The translations under genes were made by a program, and so were the position numbers. Source: Tetraselmis striata (taxonomy: Eukaryota; Chlorophyta; Chlorodendrophyceae; Chlorodendrales; Chlorodendraceae). Taken from it: DNA of 64,000 nt. Below the pieces are notes generated by a model. That model made no database searches. It saw nothing but the letters and a program-made list of their open reading frames with translations, and was not told the origin of the DNA. Shown here piece after piece: positions 10,254 to 21,351 of the stretch; positions within the stretch are counted from its first letter, which is position 1, and every line of letters starts with the position of its first letter. The DNA lies in contig VCJN01003491.1 of NCBI GenBank assembly GCA_006384855.1, positions 149,336 to 213,335 of the forward strand, read 5' to 3'.

Positions 10254-10666
10254 TGTTATACTCCATTTCCCTTTAGCCATAATGTTCTGCTATACTAGCA
10301 GGTATAACTTCCCGCAAAGGTAGTACGACTACGCATCCGCGGAGTCGCTGTACATATTAGTATTGCGGGCGTAAATATTAGTAGTATAAGGCCGAGGACT
10401 GTTCTGGAATTCTCTAGAGTTCTCTGACTCAAGCCTTACGTGGCTAACACAGCACGGGTATCCCATGACACCCGGCTAACATAGCACAGGTATGACTATG
10501 ACCTCGGCGGGTATAAATACCGCCTCGGACTAGTCTACTAGGCAGAATTCAGAGACAGAACTATAACCCAGGAACCCCTGTAACCAGAAGAGATTGGCCA
10601 TACTTTCTAAATCCTTCCGCTGCATCCTAAAGGGCCTAAAGAACAGGCTTAAGCTAGAGCCTAACA
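10254..10666 (+). repeat. 3' LTR of the gypsy element
   Basis: A 413-base direct repeat of 3974-4383. The differences I see are CTA/CTT near the start, AACCCC/AACTTCCC, GACAAG/GACTAG and one extra C. This near identity is what marks the insertion as recent. Confidence 0.95.
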
Positions 10667-11190
10667 ATGAGCCCCAGGTGAGGGCCGACTTGGGTTGGCT
10701 CCCAGACTCCTATGTTGGGGTTTCGCAGCAGGCCGAGGCGGTCCAACATGGTGTCCAGCCGGCCGCGCAGCTCCGGGGCTGCTTCGCGGGAGACCGCGAG
10801 GAAAAGAAAGTCGTCCATGTAGGGTAGGACCTGCTCGCCCAGCCTTCGGGTGTTGCGTAGAGAGCGGCGAATAGGCTTGGACGGGGCCGTGGGTGACGAT
10901 GGGTCGCGTTGCTTCATGGGCGCGTCCGCAAGTAGTCCGTTAAGGCCGCTGACAACTTGTAGAAGTAGTACGACGAGCCGGTCCAGCCCATTGGTAGGCA
11001 CGCCAGTCGCCGCAACTCCCCCCGGTAGTTCGCGGTGAAGAAGTCGCGGTCCTCCTTCCGAATCCCAGGGCGTAGTAGCCATAGGCCATGTCCATCGAAA
11101 TGAACCAGTCGCATGCGCGCGCCAGGTGCCGCAGGTGCTTGAGCTTCGCGTAGGACATCTTGAGAGTCCTTCACTACTTGTTTAGCTCCC

Positions 11191-11202
11191 GTAGGTCGAT
11201 GA
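11191..11202. repeat. Target-site duplication, left copy
   Basis: GTAGGTCGATGA occurs here and again at 13222-13233. Both copies lie in the same codons of the interrupted reverse transcriptase, so removing the intervening 2019 bases plus one copy restores continuity there. Confidence 0.8.
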
Positions 11203-13221
11203 AATTGAAATTTAAATTGAAATATGTTACAACGTCTAGTCTGCTGCATCCACTCGCTCAGACTGAGTTGCTCTTAGGGCCTGCTATCTCTAATTACAAT
11301 TGGGAACACGCAGTGTTATCACACCTCAAGCTATCGGCCATCCTCCAATGTTTCCTAGCCCCTCCTCCTTCGAGTGGGCTATAGCTAAGACAGCAGCGCC
11401 CCCCCTGCTGTCCCTACATAAGTCAGACCCATCCCATCCAGAGCTCAGCAGGCACGCTAAGGCAGCCAGAGGCGTCCCGCCTGCTGCAACTGAGGTGTGA
11501 TGGGGGAGGGGAGCCAACCGGAATAGCTATATGGTGCTCAGTATTTATGTACCGCTGGGCCGGCTAGCTTGGGGGGTTGGGGGCTACAATGCCCTCCATT
11601 TCTCAAATATGTATATTTTTTCTTTTTGGCACAGTATACTGCGTTTAATGGCATGATGACTTCGTCTCGTGCATGTACCGGTACCAAGCCCGCGGGTCGG
11701 GCGATACACTGTTTGTAATACTTGCGGGGAATAATAGTGCGGTAAATTCGAAAAATGCATTCCGGGCATACCGGCTAGAAACGTCCGTAGTTCTTGGGTG
11801 GCAGCGCTGATAGTCTCGGGCGTGCTTCCAGCTTGGGGTTGGGTGCCTAACCTTCGGAGCATCCGCATATGATCCACCTGCGGCAGCAAGGGGGCCGTCC
11901 GGCGCGGGGGGCGGCGGGGGTGATGAGCCTCTGCCGCGAGCTGGGCCATACGGGACGCCTGGGCTGGTGTGATGGATGTGGGGGTATGCTCGAGGGGTTG
12001 GTGGCCTCCGAGGCCTCTCTTGTCGCGGTGGGGGCTTGGGCTGCGGCCGGTGGAGCCGGCTCGGGGTGCGGGGCTGGATCGACGCTTGTCGCCGGCTGCT
12101 CGACTGCCGGTGGCGAGTCGTCGCTGTCCATCTCCGTGGCTGGAGGGGCTGCCGCGGCCTGGGGGTGGGCCACTTGTAGCTGGGTAGTTGGTGGTGGCTG
12201 GAGCTCTTGGGGGAGCTGGCCGTGGTGCATCGCCGACTGGTCGGCTGTAGGCGGCGCCGGGTGGTGAGCAGTCGCGATCTTCTCCCGCCCATATAGGTGC
12301 GTGATACTAGCTGCGACGAGTTTCGCGTCGGATCCCGTGTTAGTGGCGAGTCCGGCTCTGCTCACCCCTGCTGGAGCGGCGGCAGCCGGTATAGGGGCTC
12401 GTCGGGTCACCGCCTGGACGTTGTCGGTTGATGTGTATACCCGGAGCTTGGGGCCGAAAGCACGGATCGGGTTCTGGAACTCACGGTTGCGGTGCAGGTC
12501 GACCCCCGTCGCACGGTTGCGGGTAGCCAGATTGCCGAATAGCAAGGCGACTTGCGTGGCACAGTCGGTATCAAGGGGAAGATCGATTGGGGGTTGGCGG
12601 GACTGGCGGCTCGAGACGCGGAGGAGGCGGCGGACAACACGTGGGAGGCGGGTGTATGTGAAGTTCTTCACGGCAATGGTTGCTGGGGTCTTGGGGGGTC
12701 CTTTTCTGCCGTTGCGTGGCGCATCGATAGTGGCGCCGACCTCGGCTGCCTGGTGTTCCTCGGGTCTGTTGATGTTCATGTTGGCTGTTGTGGTAGTCTC
12801 CTGCGGAGCCTGTTCTTCACGCCGCGGAGGGCGCCGGCCGTTACTTAGCCTGGGGCGGGCAGCCGGTGGAAGTCGGGTGCCTGCGATTTGTTCCGCATTG
12901 ATGGCGGTTCGGATCTTGGGAAGTTGGGTCTTGCCGCCGCGCGGCGCATCGAGAGCGGCGCCGACCGCGGCCTTCTGTTGCTCCTCGGGTCTGTTGATCT
13001 CCATGGTGGCTGTAGTGATGATCTCCTGTGGAGCCTGCTCTTCACGCCTCTGTGGGCACTGGCCGTCAGTTGGCCTGGTGGTGGGTCGTCCGGTCGTCGG
13101 GCGGCCCCCCGTTTCACAGGAGTACACTATCATCACCAGTATAGCCGCGCCGGCTCGCCCGGATTTAGTACATAAGCAGAACTTCGCCCGGTGTTAAGGG
13201 CCGGCTGGAAAGTGAGAAGTT
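11203..13221 (-). mobile_element. Non-autonomous retroposon (about 2.0 kb) inserted in the RT element
   Basis: Bounded by a 12-bp target duplication. Its left end is a run of AATTGAAATTT-type repeats, which is an (AATTTC)n-like 3' tail when read on the minus strand. This, with the long direct target duplication, is the signature of target-primed reverse transcription. The last 200 or so bases are shared with two short copies at 24041-24228 and 24291-24488. It contains one long minus-strand ORF but no reverse transcriptase or endonuclease, so mobility would need proteins from elsewhere. Confidence 0.7.
11847..13136 (-). CDS. ORF of the nested retroposon, internally duplicated, unknown function
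   Basis: 429 residues, rich in Pro, Ala, Arg and Thr. Two adjacent copies of a unit of about 75 residues are visible near the N-terminus. Each has RREEQAPQE, then INRPEE, then DAPR. A later part is Pro/Ala-rich. I recognise no catalytic domain. Position and orientation within a tailed retroposon suggest an ORF1-like RNA-binding role, but this is inference. The coding reading appears to shift frame towards the end (a segment LRTFLAGMPGMHFSNLPHYY lies in another frame at about 11700-11780), so the ORF may be damaged. Confidence 0.5.
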   Translation of the reverse strand: MMIVYSCETGGRPTTGRPTTRPTDGQCPQRREEQAPQEIITTATMEINRPEEQQKAAVGAALDAPRGGKTQLPKIRTAINAEQIAGTRLPPAARPRLSNGRRPPRREEQAPQETTTTANMNINRPEEHQAAEVGATIDAPRNGRKGPPKTPATIAVKNFTYTRLPRVVRRLLRVSSRQSRQPPIDLPLDTDCATQVALLFGNLATRNRATGVDLHRNREFQNPIRAFGPKLRVYTSTDNVQAVTRRAPIPAAAAPAGVSRAGLATNTGSDAKLVAASITHLYGREKIATAHHPAPPTADQSAMHHGQLPQELQPPPTTQLQVAHPQAAAAPPATEMDSDDSPPAVEQPATSVDPAPHPEPAPPAAAQAPTATREASEATNPSSIPPHPSHQPRRPVWPSSRQRLITPAAPRAGRPPCCRRWIICGCSEG

Positions 13222-13233
13222 GTAGGTCGATGA
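13222..13233. repeat. Target-site duplication, right copy
   Basis: The second copy of GTAGGTCGATGA. It marks the 5' end (minus-strand sense) of the nested retroposon. Confidence 0.8.
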
Positions 13234-14160
13234 TGAGGTGCCAGTTGTTGGTGCCGGGCTTGGGGACTAGAAACATCCGGGACACCCACTTTTCGAAGCG
13301 TCCTCGCTCCCATGCGCCAATAGCCTCGAAGCGGGGTAGTTCCGTAGCAATGAAGTCGGGTTGTTCTTGAGTAGTGTCGCGCATAAAAACGCCGTGGCTG
13401 TAGGGCCGAGGGCGTTGTCCGTTCTTATTGAAGCGGATCCGGACCGTTCGGCGGATCCAGCTCAAGACTTGTCTGCTCGCGCCGATGCTCTCCTAGTCGC
13501 ACCATCTTCTCCGCACACGGTGTCGCGTGTAGAGGGAGGTTGGCGTACATGAGTCGGCGCGGCGGGCCACACCGTCACTTGGTGACCTTTGCCTAGGCCT
13601 TGTGTGCTGCTGCGGCCGTCGCTGCGGCCTTCCGCGATGCTGCGGGTTGCTCGCGTTGCTTGCGCTTTCGGCGCGGCTTCGGTGGGAGTGGACTTGTTGC
13701 GGGTGGCCTTGGCAAACGTGGCAGCCGCACGGGCCTTGCCCGCTGCGGAGAGGCTGATCTCGAGGGTCATGTCGAACGCTCGGCGGAGTTGGTCGAGTTG
13801 TCCGGACACGGCGATGCCTCTTGGGGTGCAGAATTGGTGTGGGCAAGCTCGGCGAAGACTCGGTCCGCTTCCGTAGCCGTCGGTCCGTTCTGGGCGACAT
13901 GGAGACAGCCCAACCGGGAACGGGTGCGTGGCCTCCTCTGTCGCCAAGTGGGTGCGGTAGCAGGCTCGGAGCTCGGCAAGGGCCACATCCTTGCTTTCCG
14001 TCGTAGTGGACTCGGTCGAAAGCGATTCCGGAGCGCCGCGCATCGCCTCGTTGCCGCATAGGAAGGCATAGCAACCCAAGTACATGTACTCGTCGTACGC
14101 TGTTTGACTTCGCTTCTCCGCGAGGCCGCGGGCGGTGTCGTCGGTTTGGGTCCACAAGCG

Positions 14161-14205
14161 AGGCTCGTCGACGTCGCGCGGGGGTCGCTCTAGACCGCGC
14201 GCGCA

Positions 14206-14242
<37 letters not shown>

Positions 14243-15354
14243 TTCGCCCGTAGTTAGTGAACAAAGTCGACGTACTCGACCTAGGTGTCGGCGGGTGCGT
14301 CTAGCTCAGCAGGAAGGGGCTCTCGCGCTCCTTGCGCACCACCCTCGGGCGCAATAAGCGCGCTCGCGGGGTTGGCTGGCTGGGTGCCTTCGGAAGGAGG
14401 TCGGTCAGAGGGGGGGGGGGGTAGTCGAGCGAGCAAGGCGGCCGTAGCAGCCTCGAAATGCCCGCCAGCCGCTTCTCCATGGCTTCCGCTTCTCCATGGG
14501 CCGTCCGGCGTTTTCCCATCTCCGTAACATATGCCGCTGCGGCGCCGCCCGGGGCGTCGCCGACTGGGGCGGCGTTTTATGGTACCTGGCGAGGGGGCAT
14601 CTTGCTGTCACGGGGTGGTGATGTAGCGTCTCGGGAGGCTGAGGCTTGGGTCCGAGTCGGCATATAGTAAGCGGACACAATGCTCGACTGCTCAGAGTCG
14701 AGAGTGCTAGTGCGCGAGCAGGTTGAGGCGAGCGCAAAGCAGAGAGTGCCGGTGCCCGAGGGTGGCCTACCCAGGTCGTGATGCTGGTGCGGGCCAGCAG
14801 GCCCTAGTCCGTGCTCCGACCGTGGGGGGTTCGTGCGCAGTAGTGCAACATGGCCAATATGATGTACTGTAAACCTCTATATGACTAAACATTACATCTG
14901 ACCATACAGGGCGACTACTGCATGCAGTGTGCTACCGCTATTACTGCTTAGATGTTGAAGCCCTGATGCAAAAAAAACTGTACGCAGTATGTATGACATC
15001 GCGACTAAATAATTATATTCGCGCCGGACCTCCGAAATCAGCATACCTGTACGGTACGAGAGTGCCTCCTCGGGCACATTTCTTTTTATCGCGGAACGAT
15101 ACAGACATATCTACGGTATCTCAACGGTCGCTGCTCGTGTTCCGTCTATACGGTACCTGTAGTTTATTTATGGCCTGGCACCTCTTCGGTGCCATGACGA
15201 CAAATCGACACCGCGCGCGGCGCCAGCTGCGTGACCAGCACTCCGACGGGCAGGGATTACTGCCGACACAGTGTTGCATCGCTGCTGTCCCCCCCCGCCC
15301 CCCTTCCCCAGGCTGTCAGCCAGCCCTGTTTCAGGCAGTAAGCAACTTCGCGCC
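14161..15354. other. Intergenic stretch with a 34-base G run
   Basis: A pure G run fills 14208-14241 and a shorter one lies near 14411-14421. The rest shows open frames on both strands with no family motif. The sequence just before 15355 is the presumed promoter of the next gene, but no clear TATA element stands out. Confidence 0.5.
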
Positions 15355-15797
15355 ATGGGCCTGCCGCGAATCAACTCACAGGATGTGTTGGTGGTTCCGC
15401 CCTGCGAGTGCGCGTGGCTCAGCGGGGAGGGCTTCGAGCTGAAGGACAGCCGCGGCTGCGTGGCCTTCGAGGCCCGGGGTGCTCGCCCGCCCGCCCCCTT
15501 CGCTGTCAGGCCCCGGCATATCCTCTCCCCCAGTCATTCCTCACCCCCAGCTCGCTGACTCGTCGCAGGTGGGCACGACGCGACGATAATTCTGCGCAGC
15601 GAGCCGGGGGGCAAGAGGTTTCTGACAGGGGACGGCGCGGCCGCGGCGAGCTACACCGTCAAGTTCGGCAGCCACCGCAACGCCTTCCTGGAGCTGGAGC
15701 GCAACGGCAGCACCGTATTTACGGTATGCCCCACGACCCCATCCCGTAACCTCAAGAACTGCATTTCAGGGCAGTGCAGGGGGGCTTGTGTGTGTGG

Positions 15798-15830
<33 letters not shown>

Positions 15831-17876
15831 GAGGGAGGGGATTCCGCGGTGTGGATGCGGATAGATTTAAGCCGGGAGAGCGGGAGTCTCCGTAACCTCT
15901 CGTAATAAATAGTGACATGAGCTAGCAGCAGAAGGCGATATCGGAAATCACCTCTCGTAATTGATGTCCGAAAGCCTTGCGGAGCAGTATCATTGTGATT
16001 TCGAGTGATGCTGTCTACAGGTGTGATTACGCCGATGTGGAGCACTGGTAGGTCCTTTATAAGCACAGGGCGGCCCGTACTGGTAACTGAGTTGCTGCGT
16101 AAAAATGTCGTCGTAGAAACGCTGCAAAGGCTTCACTGTTGCCGGTCCAGTCCTGTCCTGGCTTGGGGGGCAGAAGGGGGGGGGGGGGGGGGGGGGGGGG
16201 ATGGATTCTTGATCTGCCTGATATTATCTGTAACATCCAGTAATCCGTATTTGTGGCCCATCTATTGCTCGGAAACATCATTGAGTTTGTGCCAAGAATT
16301 AATCAAACATACTCTGTCTTTTTTTTTTTGCTGAAGATAAGTAAACACCCGTTCCCCATTCTAGCATGCAGCGGCAAATCGCCGCGCCTAACCTCTTCCC
16401 CTTTCTCGTGGTCGCACAGGTGCCTGCGCCACAGGAGCTTCTGCTGTCATCGGGAAAGTTTTCCTCCCTGTGGGTGAACATTGCGGACGGCATCATCACC
16501 GTGGGCCGGGATGCGCCGCTGGCAGCCAATGCAGTGCAGCAGTGGCAGGTAGATGAGCACCTCCCTTCGAGGACTTCCCCGCGCAGCTACCAGTGATGCT
16601 GGGGCAAGTATGGTCAAAACTGATATAATAGATGCCATGTGTGCGTGCAGGACCGCGATCCGCTGCCGGGGATTCGATACGTGGGGCTGAGCACCTGGGA
16701 CAACCACATGGCGTACCGCAACATCAGGCTGCTGCCGCCGCTGACTGCAGCCGCGGCGGGTGCGGAGGAGGGCGCTGCCGCTGCGGAGCCTGAGCCGCGC
16801 GTGCCGCCACTGGCGCAGCTGTGCAAGGCCGCGGTGGCGGCGCAGCTGGGGAGCACCACGGCATGCGAGCTGCTGGCGTTCACGCAGGGCCTGCTCATGC
16901 CTGCCGACAGTTCCGGCGAGCTGCGTGCCGCCGCCGCCGCCGCGGTCGCCGCCCACCTGGCGGACATTCTGGCGGAGCAGCCTAGCGCGCTCTGCGCCCT
17001 GTCGGCTGAGTCCCTCCGGAGTGTAGCCATCGACTCGGGCATGGTGCGTGGCTGCCGGCTCCTGCACCGTATCAGTGGCTATCCTGATCGGGTCACGACA
17101 AACGAACGCGTATTTGTATAGTAACACGAACTTTCGATGGCGCGTACCTGGGTATAATGTTGCGGGTTGTCCTCGCACGCACACACACCGTTATTGACCA
17201 TCCGCCGGCTGCCACACTCGTGGCACAGAGCGCCTCCGAGCTGGACCTCTTCAACGCCATCCTGACGTGGGGCGGCTTTGACGGCTCGTCGCTCAGCGTC
17301 GCGCAGCCAGTGGAGGAGGTATCCTGGCCCTGCTTTCCTCTTGTCAAGTGCCCTGTGGGCGGATGCTCAGTGATGGGTCATTATGCTGCTGGGACGCAGC
17401 GCCACCCCCGTCAACCCCTCACCTGGCGAGCTGACTGCCCCCCTCCCGCCATTCCCATGCGTGCCCCGGCATGCAACAGCTGCTCCACTACGTCAGGTTC
17501 CCCCTCATGACAGGTATTGGCCACTGCATAGTGCTTCCAAGACAGTCTGCAACCTCCTCTGTCTTAGGCAGCTGACCAGAGTCTCCTGCCCCTGACAGAG
17601 GCCGAGCTCCAGGCCGTGAGGGGACACCCTGTGGTGCGTCAGAGCCCAGCCCTGCAGAAGCTGCTCGCCACGGCCCATGCCGATAAGGTGCGCGCCCAGG
17701 TTTTGCCGCGGCTAATTCTTTTCGTAGCGCCTTACCAACGGCTGTGCACATCGGGCCGCATCAACAGTGGCGACAACCTCTGCAGCAGCCTCGTCGCGGC
17801 TGCCCACACCTGTGAGCTATAGCTGCGGTCTCCTTGTCTGTGCTGACGCTTTACGTTATGGATTTGGGAGCAGCCA

Positions 17877-17911
<35 letters not shown>

Positions 17912-18700
17912 CTCTGGAATACACTTTGCCACGAAATTCAGTCAGCTTTGTTTTTGATGCCAAAGCCGCTCTATGCACACTACATGTGCATGCCAACCAC
18001 TTCCATATTTTTGACTAGTATAGTAGAAAGACAATCGTGTCGCCATTCTATGGGGGTTGCTATCTAGAAAGGACTCTAGTCCCATGCGCATATCATAGGC
18101 CTCTGTGATGTTTCCATGGTCACCCAAACCTAAAGGCGGCCGAAATCCAAACAAAAGTCGAGAGTGGCGATACAATCCGCGATAGTGCTTGGTGTCATCG
18201 CGTATTAAAGTACGCACTCGCACGTTTCCAGCAGGTTCTATGTACTACTGTACAGGTGCGGTACCAAGCAGAATAATATTCAATCCCTCTGGTGGTGGCA
18301 CTCTGCGGGCTTTGTTTGACAGCGCGAAGTCCCTGCGGGATGCAGGTGAGCGGGCTGCGCGTGCATCTCCAGGGCCGCGAGCTGCAGGCGCAGGCGAGCG
18401 AGGCAGCCAAGCTGGACTCGCTGCGCTGGCAGAGCCGCACGCCCCGGCCCAGCGCCGCAGCGCACCACGAGCTTATGTACCTCTCCGACGGCGACGGCAA
18501 CGGGCTCGTAAGCTTCCTGGGCACCTCCGGCGGCGCCAAGCCCTTTGTGAACCCGGTGCTGGAGCAGCGCCTGGCCGTCTCCTGCAGCAGCCCACCTGGG
18601 CGGCACTGTGACCCGCGCCACCTGGCGTCGCGCAAGTTCTGCAACACACTGACGGCAGGTGCGCAACAGCATGCAGGCCTGACCTCTCTTCCTCCCCCCT

Positions 18701-18735
<35 letters not shown>

Positions 18736-19574
18736 GGCCCTTCTCCCTCTCGGTAAATTGCCTCCTGGGTGCCAATGCGCTTCTGGATTCAAGCAGTATG
18801 CGTCTCTGCCTACCCAAGCAACCCAGGCCCCTCAGACAAAGAGAGCGTGGGCTCGCTAAGGCCTTTTAGTCGGGCTCACTGAGGCGGACTCGCTTTTGGT
18901 CCAATTGTTTGTATTACTATTTGAGGATTTGACTCGGCGGTGCCTGTAAGGGGGGTTGGCTTTGGTGCGGCCATAGATCTAGTGACACCTGTGGAGGAGT
19001 GGCTTTGCCGTGGACGGCACAGGCTGTCTCTGTCTCGCTTCCTTGGCTGGCGCCCAAAGCGGAAGGGGCCAACGTTGCCTGCCAAGTTGACAGACCGGGC
19101 AGCGCCTAATCTCTCCCCCCCCCCCCCCCCCCCCCCCCTTCCCCTCCCCCCAATCCAACCCGTGTGTATCTGACTCTTTGGGTGGCGTGGTTCAACACAT
19201 ACTACGCAGGACCACGCCTGTGCAACGGGGAGCGCTCGACCTGGTGGGCACTGGACCTGGGCGCTTCCACGCACCTGGCCGCAAACTACTACACGCTCCG
19301 GCAGGACGGCTCCTCCAACTTCCCGCGCAGTTGGGCGCTGCAAGCCAGCGCGGACGGCGTGACCTGGACTGACCTCAGGCGGCACATGGACGACCCGTCC
19401 ATACGTCGCCCTGGTCAGCTGGCCTCCTGGCCTCTGCCGAGCCGCTCTGCGTCGGGCTTCCGCCACTTCAGGCTGCTCCTGACCGGGCCTTCAGCCTCCG
19501 AGCACCCCGCAGAACAGCACTGCTTCAGCGTCTGCGGGCTTGAGCTGTATGGCAATCTGTACATATCGCCATGA
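15355..19574 (+). CDS. FAMeT-domain / BACK / discoidin-type (HECTD1-like) multidomain protein
   Basis: Eight exons with matching phases: 15355-15478, 15569-15723, 16420-16548, 16651-17043, 17229-17318, 17580-17687, 18346-18658 and 19210-19574, about 559 residues. Residues 1 to about 150 form a farnesoic-acid O-methyltransferase-type domain (DVLVVPP at the start, FEARG, LWVNIADGIITVG, YVGLSTWDN). In this family the domain is a ligand or protein module, not a proven enzyme. Next comes an alpha-helical BACK-like region (LCKAAVAAQLGSTTACELL, ELDLFNAILTWGG, LLPLTEAEL). The C-terminal 200 residues match the F5/8-type domain of HECTD1 and BTB proteins (NGLVSFLGTSGG, WWALDLG, SWALQASADGVTW, CGLELYGN). 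The BTB domain that normally precedes BACK was not found; it may lie upstream or be lost. A Cullin-linked adaptor role is possible. TGTAA poly(A)-type signals follow at 19830 and 19847. Confidence 0.8.
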
Positions 19575-19829
19575 GGGGCTGCCAATGGTCAAGGAGGCGG
19601 CGCCGCCTGCAGTGAATGTTCTCAGTCGACATGGCGTCTCCTTGGGGAGGGCAGGCTCTGCTCACTATGCCTTTGCCCGCGCCCACTAAGAGGTCAGACG
19701 TCAGAAGTCAATGCACGGAGGCCTCTGAGTATGTAGCTTGCTTTGATTCTAGACATGTTGCCCGTGTGTGTGCATCGAGCCACTGCCAAACCTACCTCGG
19801 CGATAGCTATTTTGTGATGGAACTATATT

Positions 19830-19851
19830 TGTAATGAAGTGTATGATGTAA
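19830..19851 (+). terminator. TGTAA-type polyadenylation signals
   Basis: TGTAA occurs at 19830-19834 and 19847-19851, about 260 bases after the stop codon of the preceding gene. TGTAA is the usual poly(A) signal in chlorophycean algae. Assignment rests on position only. Confidence 0.4.
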
Positions 19852-20025
19852 AAAGTGCATAGCACGTCGCTATGTTGCCAATAATGGTTGGAATTATGAT
19901 TTGAAGACCACTCCAATTGCATATAAAGGACTACCTCGATGTTCCAGTCTGTGGCGTATGGAAGCACAGGACTCCGTTCTGCATAATTCTCCTATTCTTA
20001 TATACCTCATACTCTATTGCCACCG

Positions 20026-20885
20026 GTACTTATCTGTGCCACAAGAGCGGTGGGATAGGTTACAGCAAGGCATCGCTGAATTGCTGTATGCCCGCAGAGG
20101 CAGAGTGTCAGTCCGCAAGCTGGCTACTATTATCGGCCAAGCTATCTCTGTGAAGCTGGCTATGGGCCCTCTGGCTCAGCTTTATACCCGGCATCTTTAT
20201 GCTGTTCAAAATTCAGTGGGGACCTGGTCCTCTTGGGTCACTTACACTTGAAGCTAGGAATGAAGTTAATGAACTGTTGTTCTGGAAAGGATTAGACAGA
20301 AGTTCATGTTTGGGCAGAATCTGGCTCCGGCAGCATGTGATGGCTATCAATTTGGAAACTGTTGCCAGTGATGTTGGTTGGGGTGGTCTTTTGATAAATG
20401 GCCTGTCCGATTCCCGTCAACTTATCGCCCATTAGTTCTTCACTCTGTGGGAGAGAGCTCAGTCCTCTACCTAGAGAGCTGGCCGGAGTTATCAGATGCA
20501 TACTGTCTTTTATAACATTTTGTATCGACGCACTGGTAGTCATCCAGACTGATAACCAGAACCTCCCATGGATAGTGGAAAAGGGTAGCAGATCTATCCC
20601 TATTAATGATCTGGCCATTGAATTACACCTTCTCTGTGTTAAGTACGATATCACCCTGGATTTGAATTGGGTTCCCAGAGAGAGAAATGTCCGTGCTGAT
20701 GACACTATCAGCACATATGTGGACACTAGTGACTGGATGTTACACAGTAGATATTTTCAGATGATGGATGCCCGATGGGGTCCTCACAATGCTGACCTCG
20801 TTGTAGGCAGCAGAAATGCACACTGCAGTAATGTGTTCTTTTCTCAGTTCGGATGCCCTGGCACTCATGGTTTTTCAGGGTTTTA
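20026..20885 (+). pseudogene. DIRS reverse transcriptase C-terminus and RNase H, frameshifted
   Basis: SVPQERWDRLQQGIAELL and RKLATIIGQAISVKLAMGPL match the region after the DIRS reverse-transcriptase core. The RNase H part then shows ASDVGWGG and GRELSPLPREL. Further on are QTDNQNLPWI, with the catalytic Asp, and WVPRERNVRAD. The reading changes frame near 20240 and 20400, so the protein is broken. The closing segment (DARWGPHNAD) is also typical of DIRS and Ngaro polyproteins. Confidence 0.75.
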
Positions 20886-21351
20886 ACTCTATGGTGTCAA
20901 CTCTATGCACCATGATTGGTCTCAGTTCAATTGGTGGATTAATCCCCAATTCAGAATGGTGGGTGATGTGCTCAGGCACATGCACACTTGTGCTGCAACT
21001 GCCACTTTGATTGTTGACTTTTTGGACTCCACCACCTCACGGCACATCCTTGCACCTGACGGTGCTCACTTCATTGACGCTGTCGTGGACTGGCTGTGGC
21101 TCCCCATGGAGGACCCTGCCCTTTTTCTCCTAGGCCAAAACAGCGGCAACCAGAAACCGCATCGACCGCCGATGACCTGGGACATTCTAGCCATCCGGCT
21201 CGACTTTTCACGGTCAGGCCCTCCAGTTCTCCTGCCCGCGGACCGCTGTGTCCACGGCGGCTGCCCACACCGCTCCCTCTCCCGGTGGTTCTGAGATGCC
21301 GGCGACCCCTTGGGACGAGTTCGGTATTAATCGAGATGACCCGGTAGGGTG

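Larger units (their letters stand above)
3974..10666 (+). mobile_element. Full-length Ty3/gypsy LTR retrotransposon
   Basis: A complete 6.7-kb element bounded by LTRs that start TGTTATA and end CTAACA. It has a primer-binding site just inside the 5' LTR, Gag, a separate zinc-knuckle frame, a long Pol in the order protease, reverse transcriptase, RNase H, integrase, and a purine tract before the 3' LTR. That order is Ty3/gypsy. The LTRs differ by about two substitutions and two small indels over some 410 bases, and the frames are open, so insertion is recent and the copy may still be competent. The flanks do not show a target-site duplication: the bases before 3974 are CTAGC and those after 10666 are ATGAG. 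This may reflect recombination or a deletion next to the element. Confidence 0.95.
10667..14160 (-). pseudogene. Decayed reverse-transcriptase retroelement, interrupted by a nested insertion
   Basis: Read on the minus strand, 14160-13460 encodes a frameshifted Gag-like region (for example DEYMYLGCYAFLCGNEAM). Then comes the N-terminal part of a reverse transcriptase (WVSRMFLVPKPGTNNWHL) up to 13222. The frame resumes beyond a 2.0-kb insertion at 11202 with DLRELNK, then motif A (ISMDMAYGYYALGF), LPMGWTGSSYYFYKL, and the catalytic YMDD at 10811-10822 with WEPTQ and HLGL after it. Several frameshifts and an in-frame TAG make it non-functional. The YMDDFL and WEPTQ context fits DIRS-like elements, but no recombinase is visible here, so the class is tentative. 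It ends exactly where the gypsy LTR begins. Confidence 0.7.

Noticed and set aside
12301..13197. 298-codon plus-strand ORF
   Set aside because: It is the antisense shadow of the retroposon ORF; its Arg/Gly composition comes from the Pro/Arg codons opposite.
13133..13221. Apparent continuation of the minus-strand RT frame through 13136
   Set aside because: The 12-bp duplication at 13222-13233 shows that these codons belong to the nested retroposon. Continuity of the frame is accidental.
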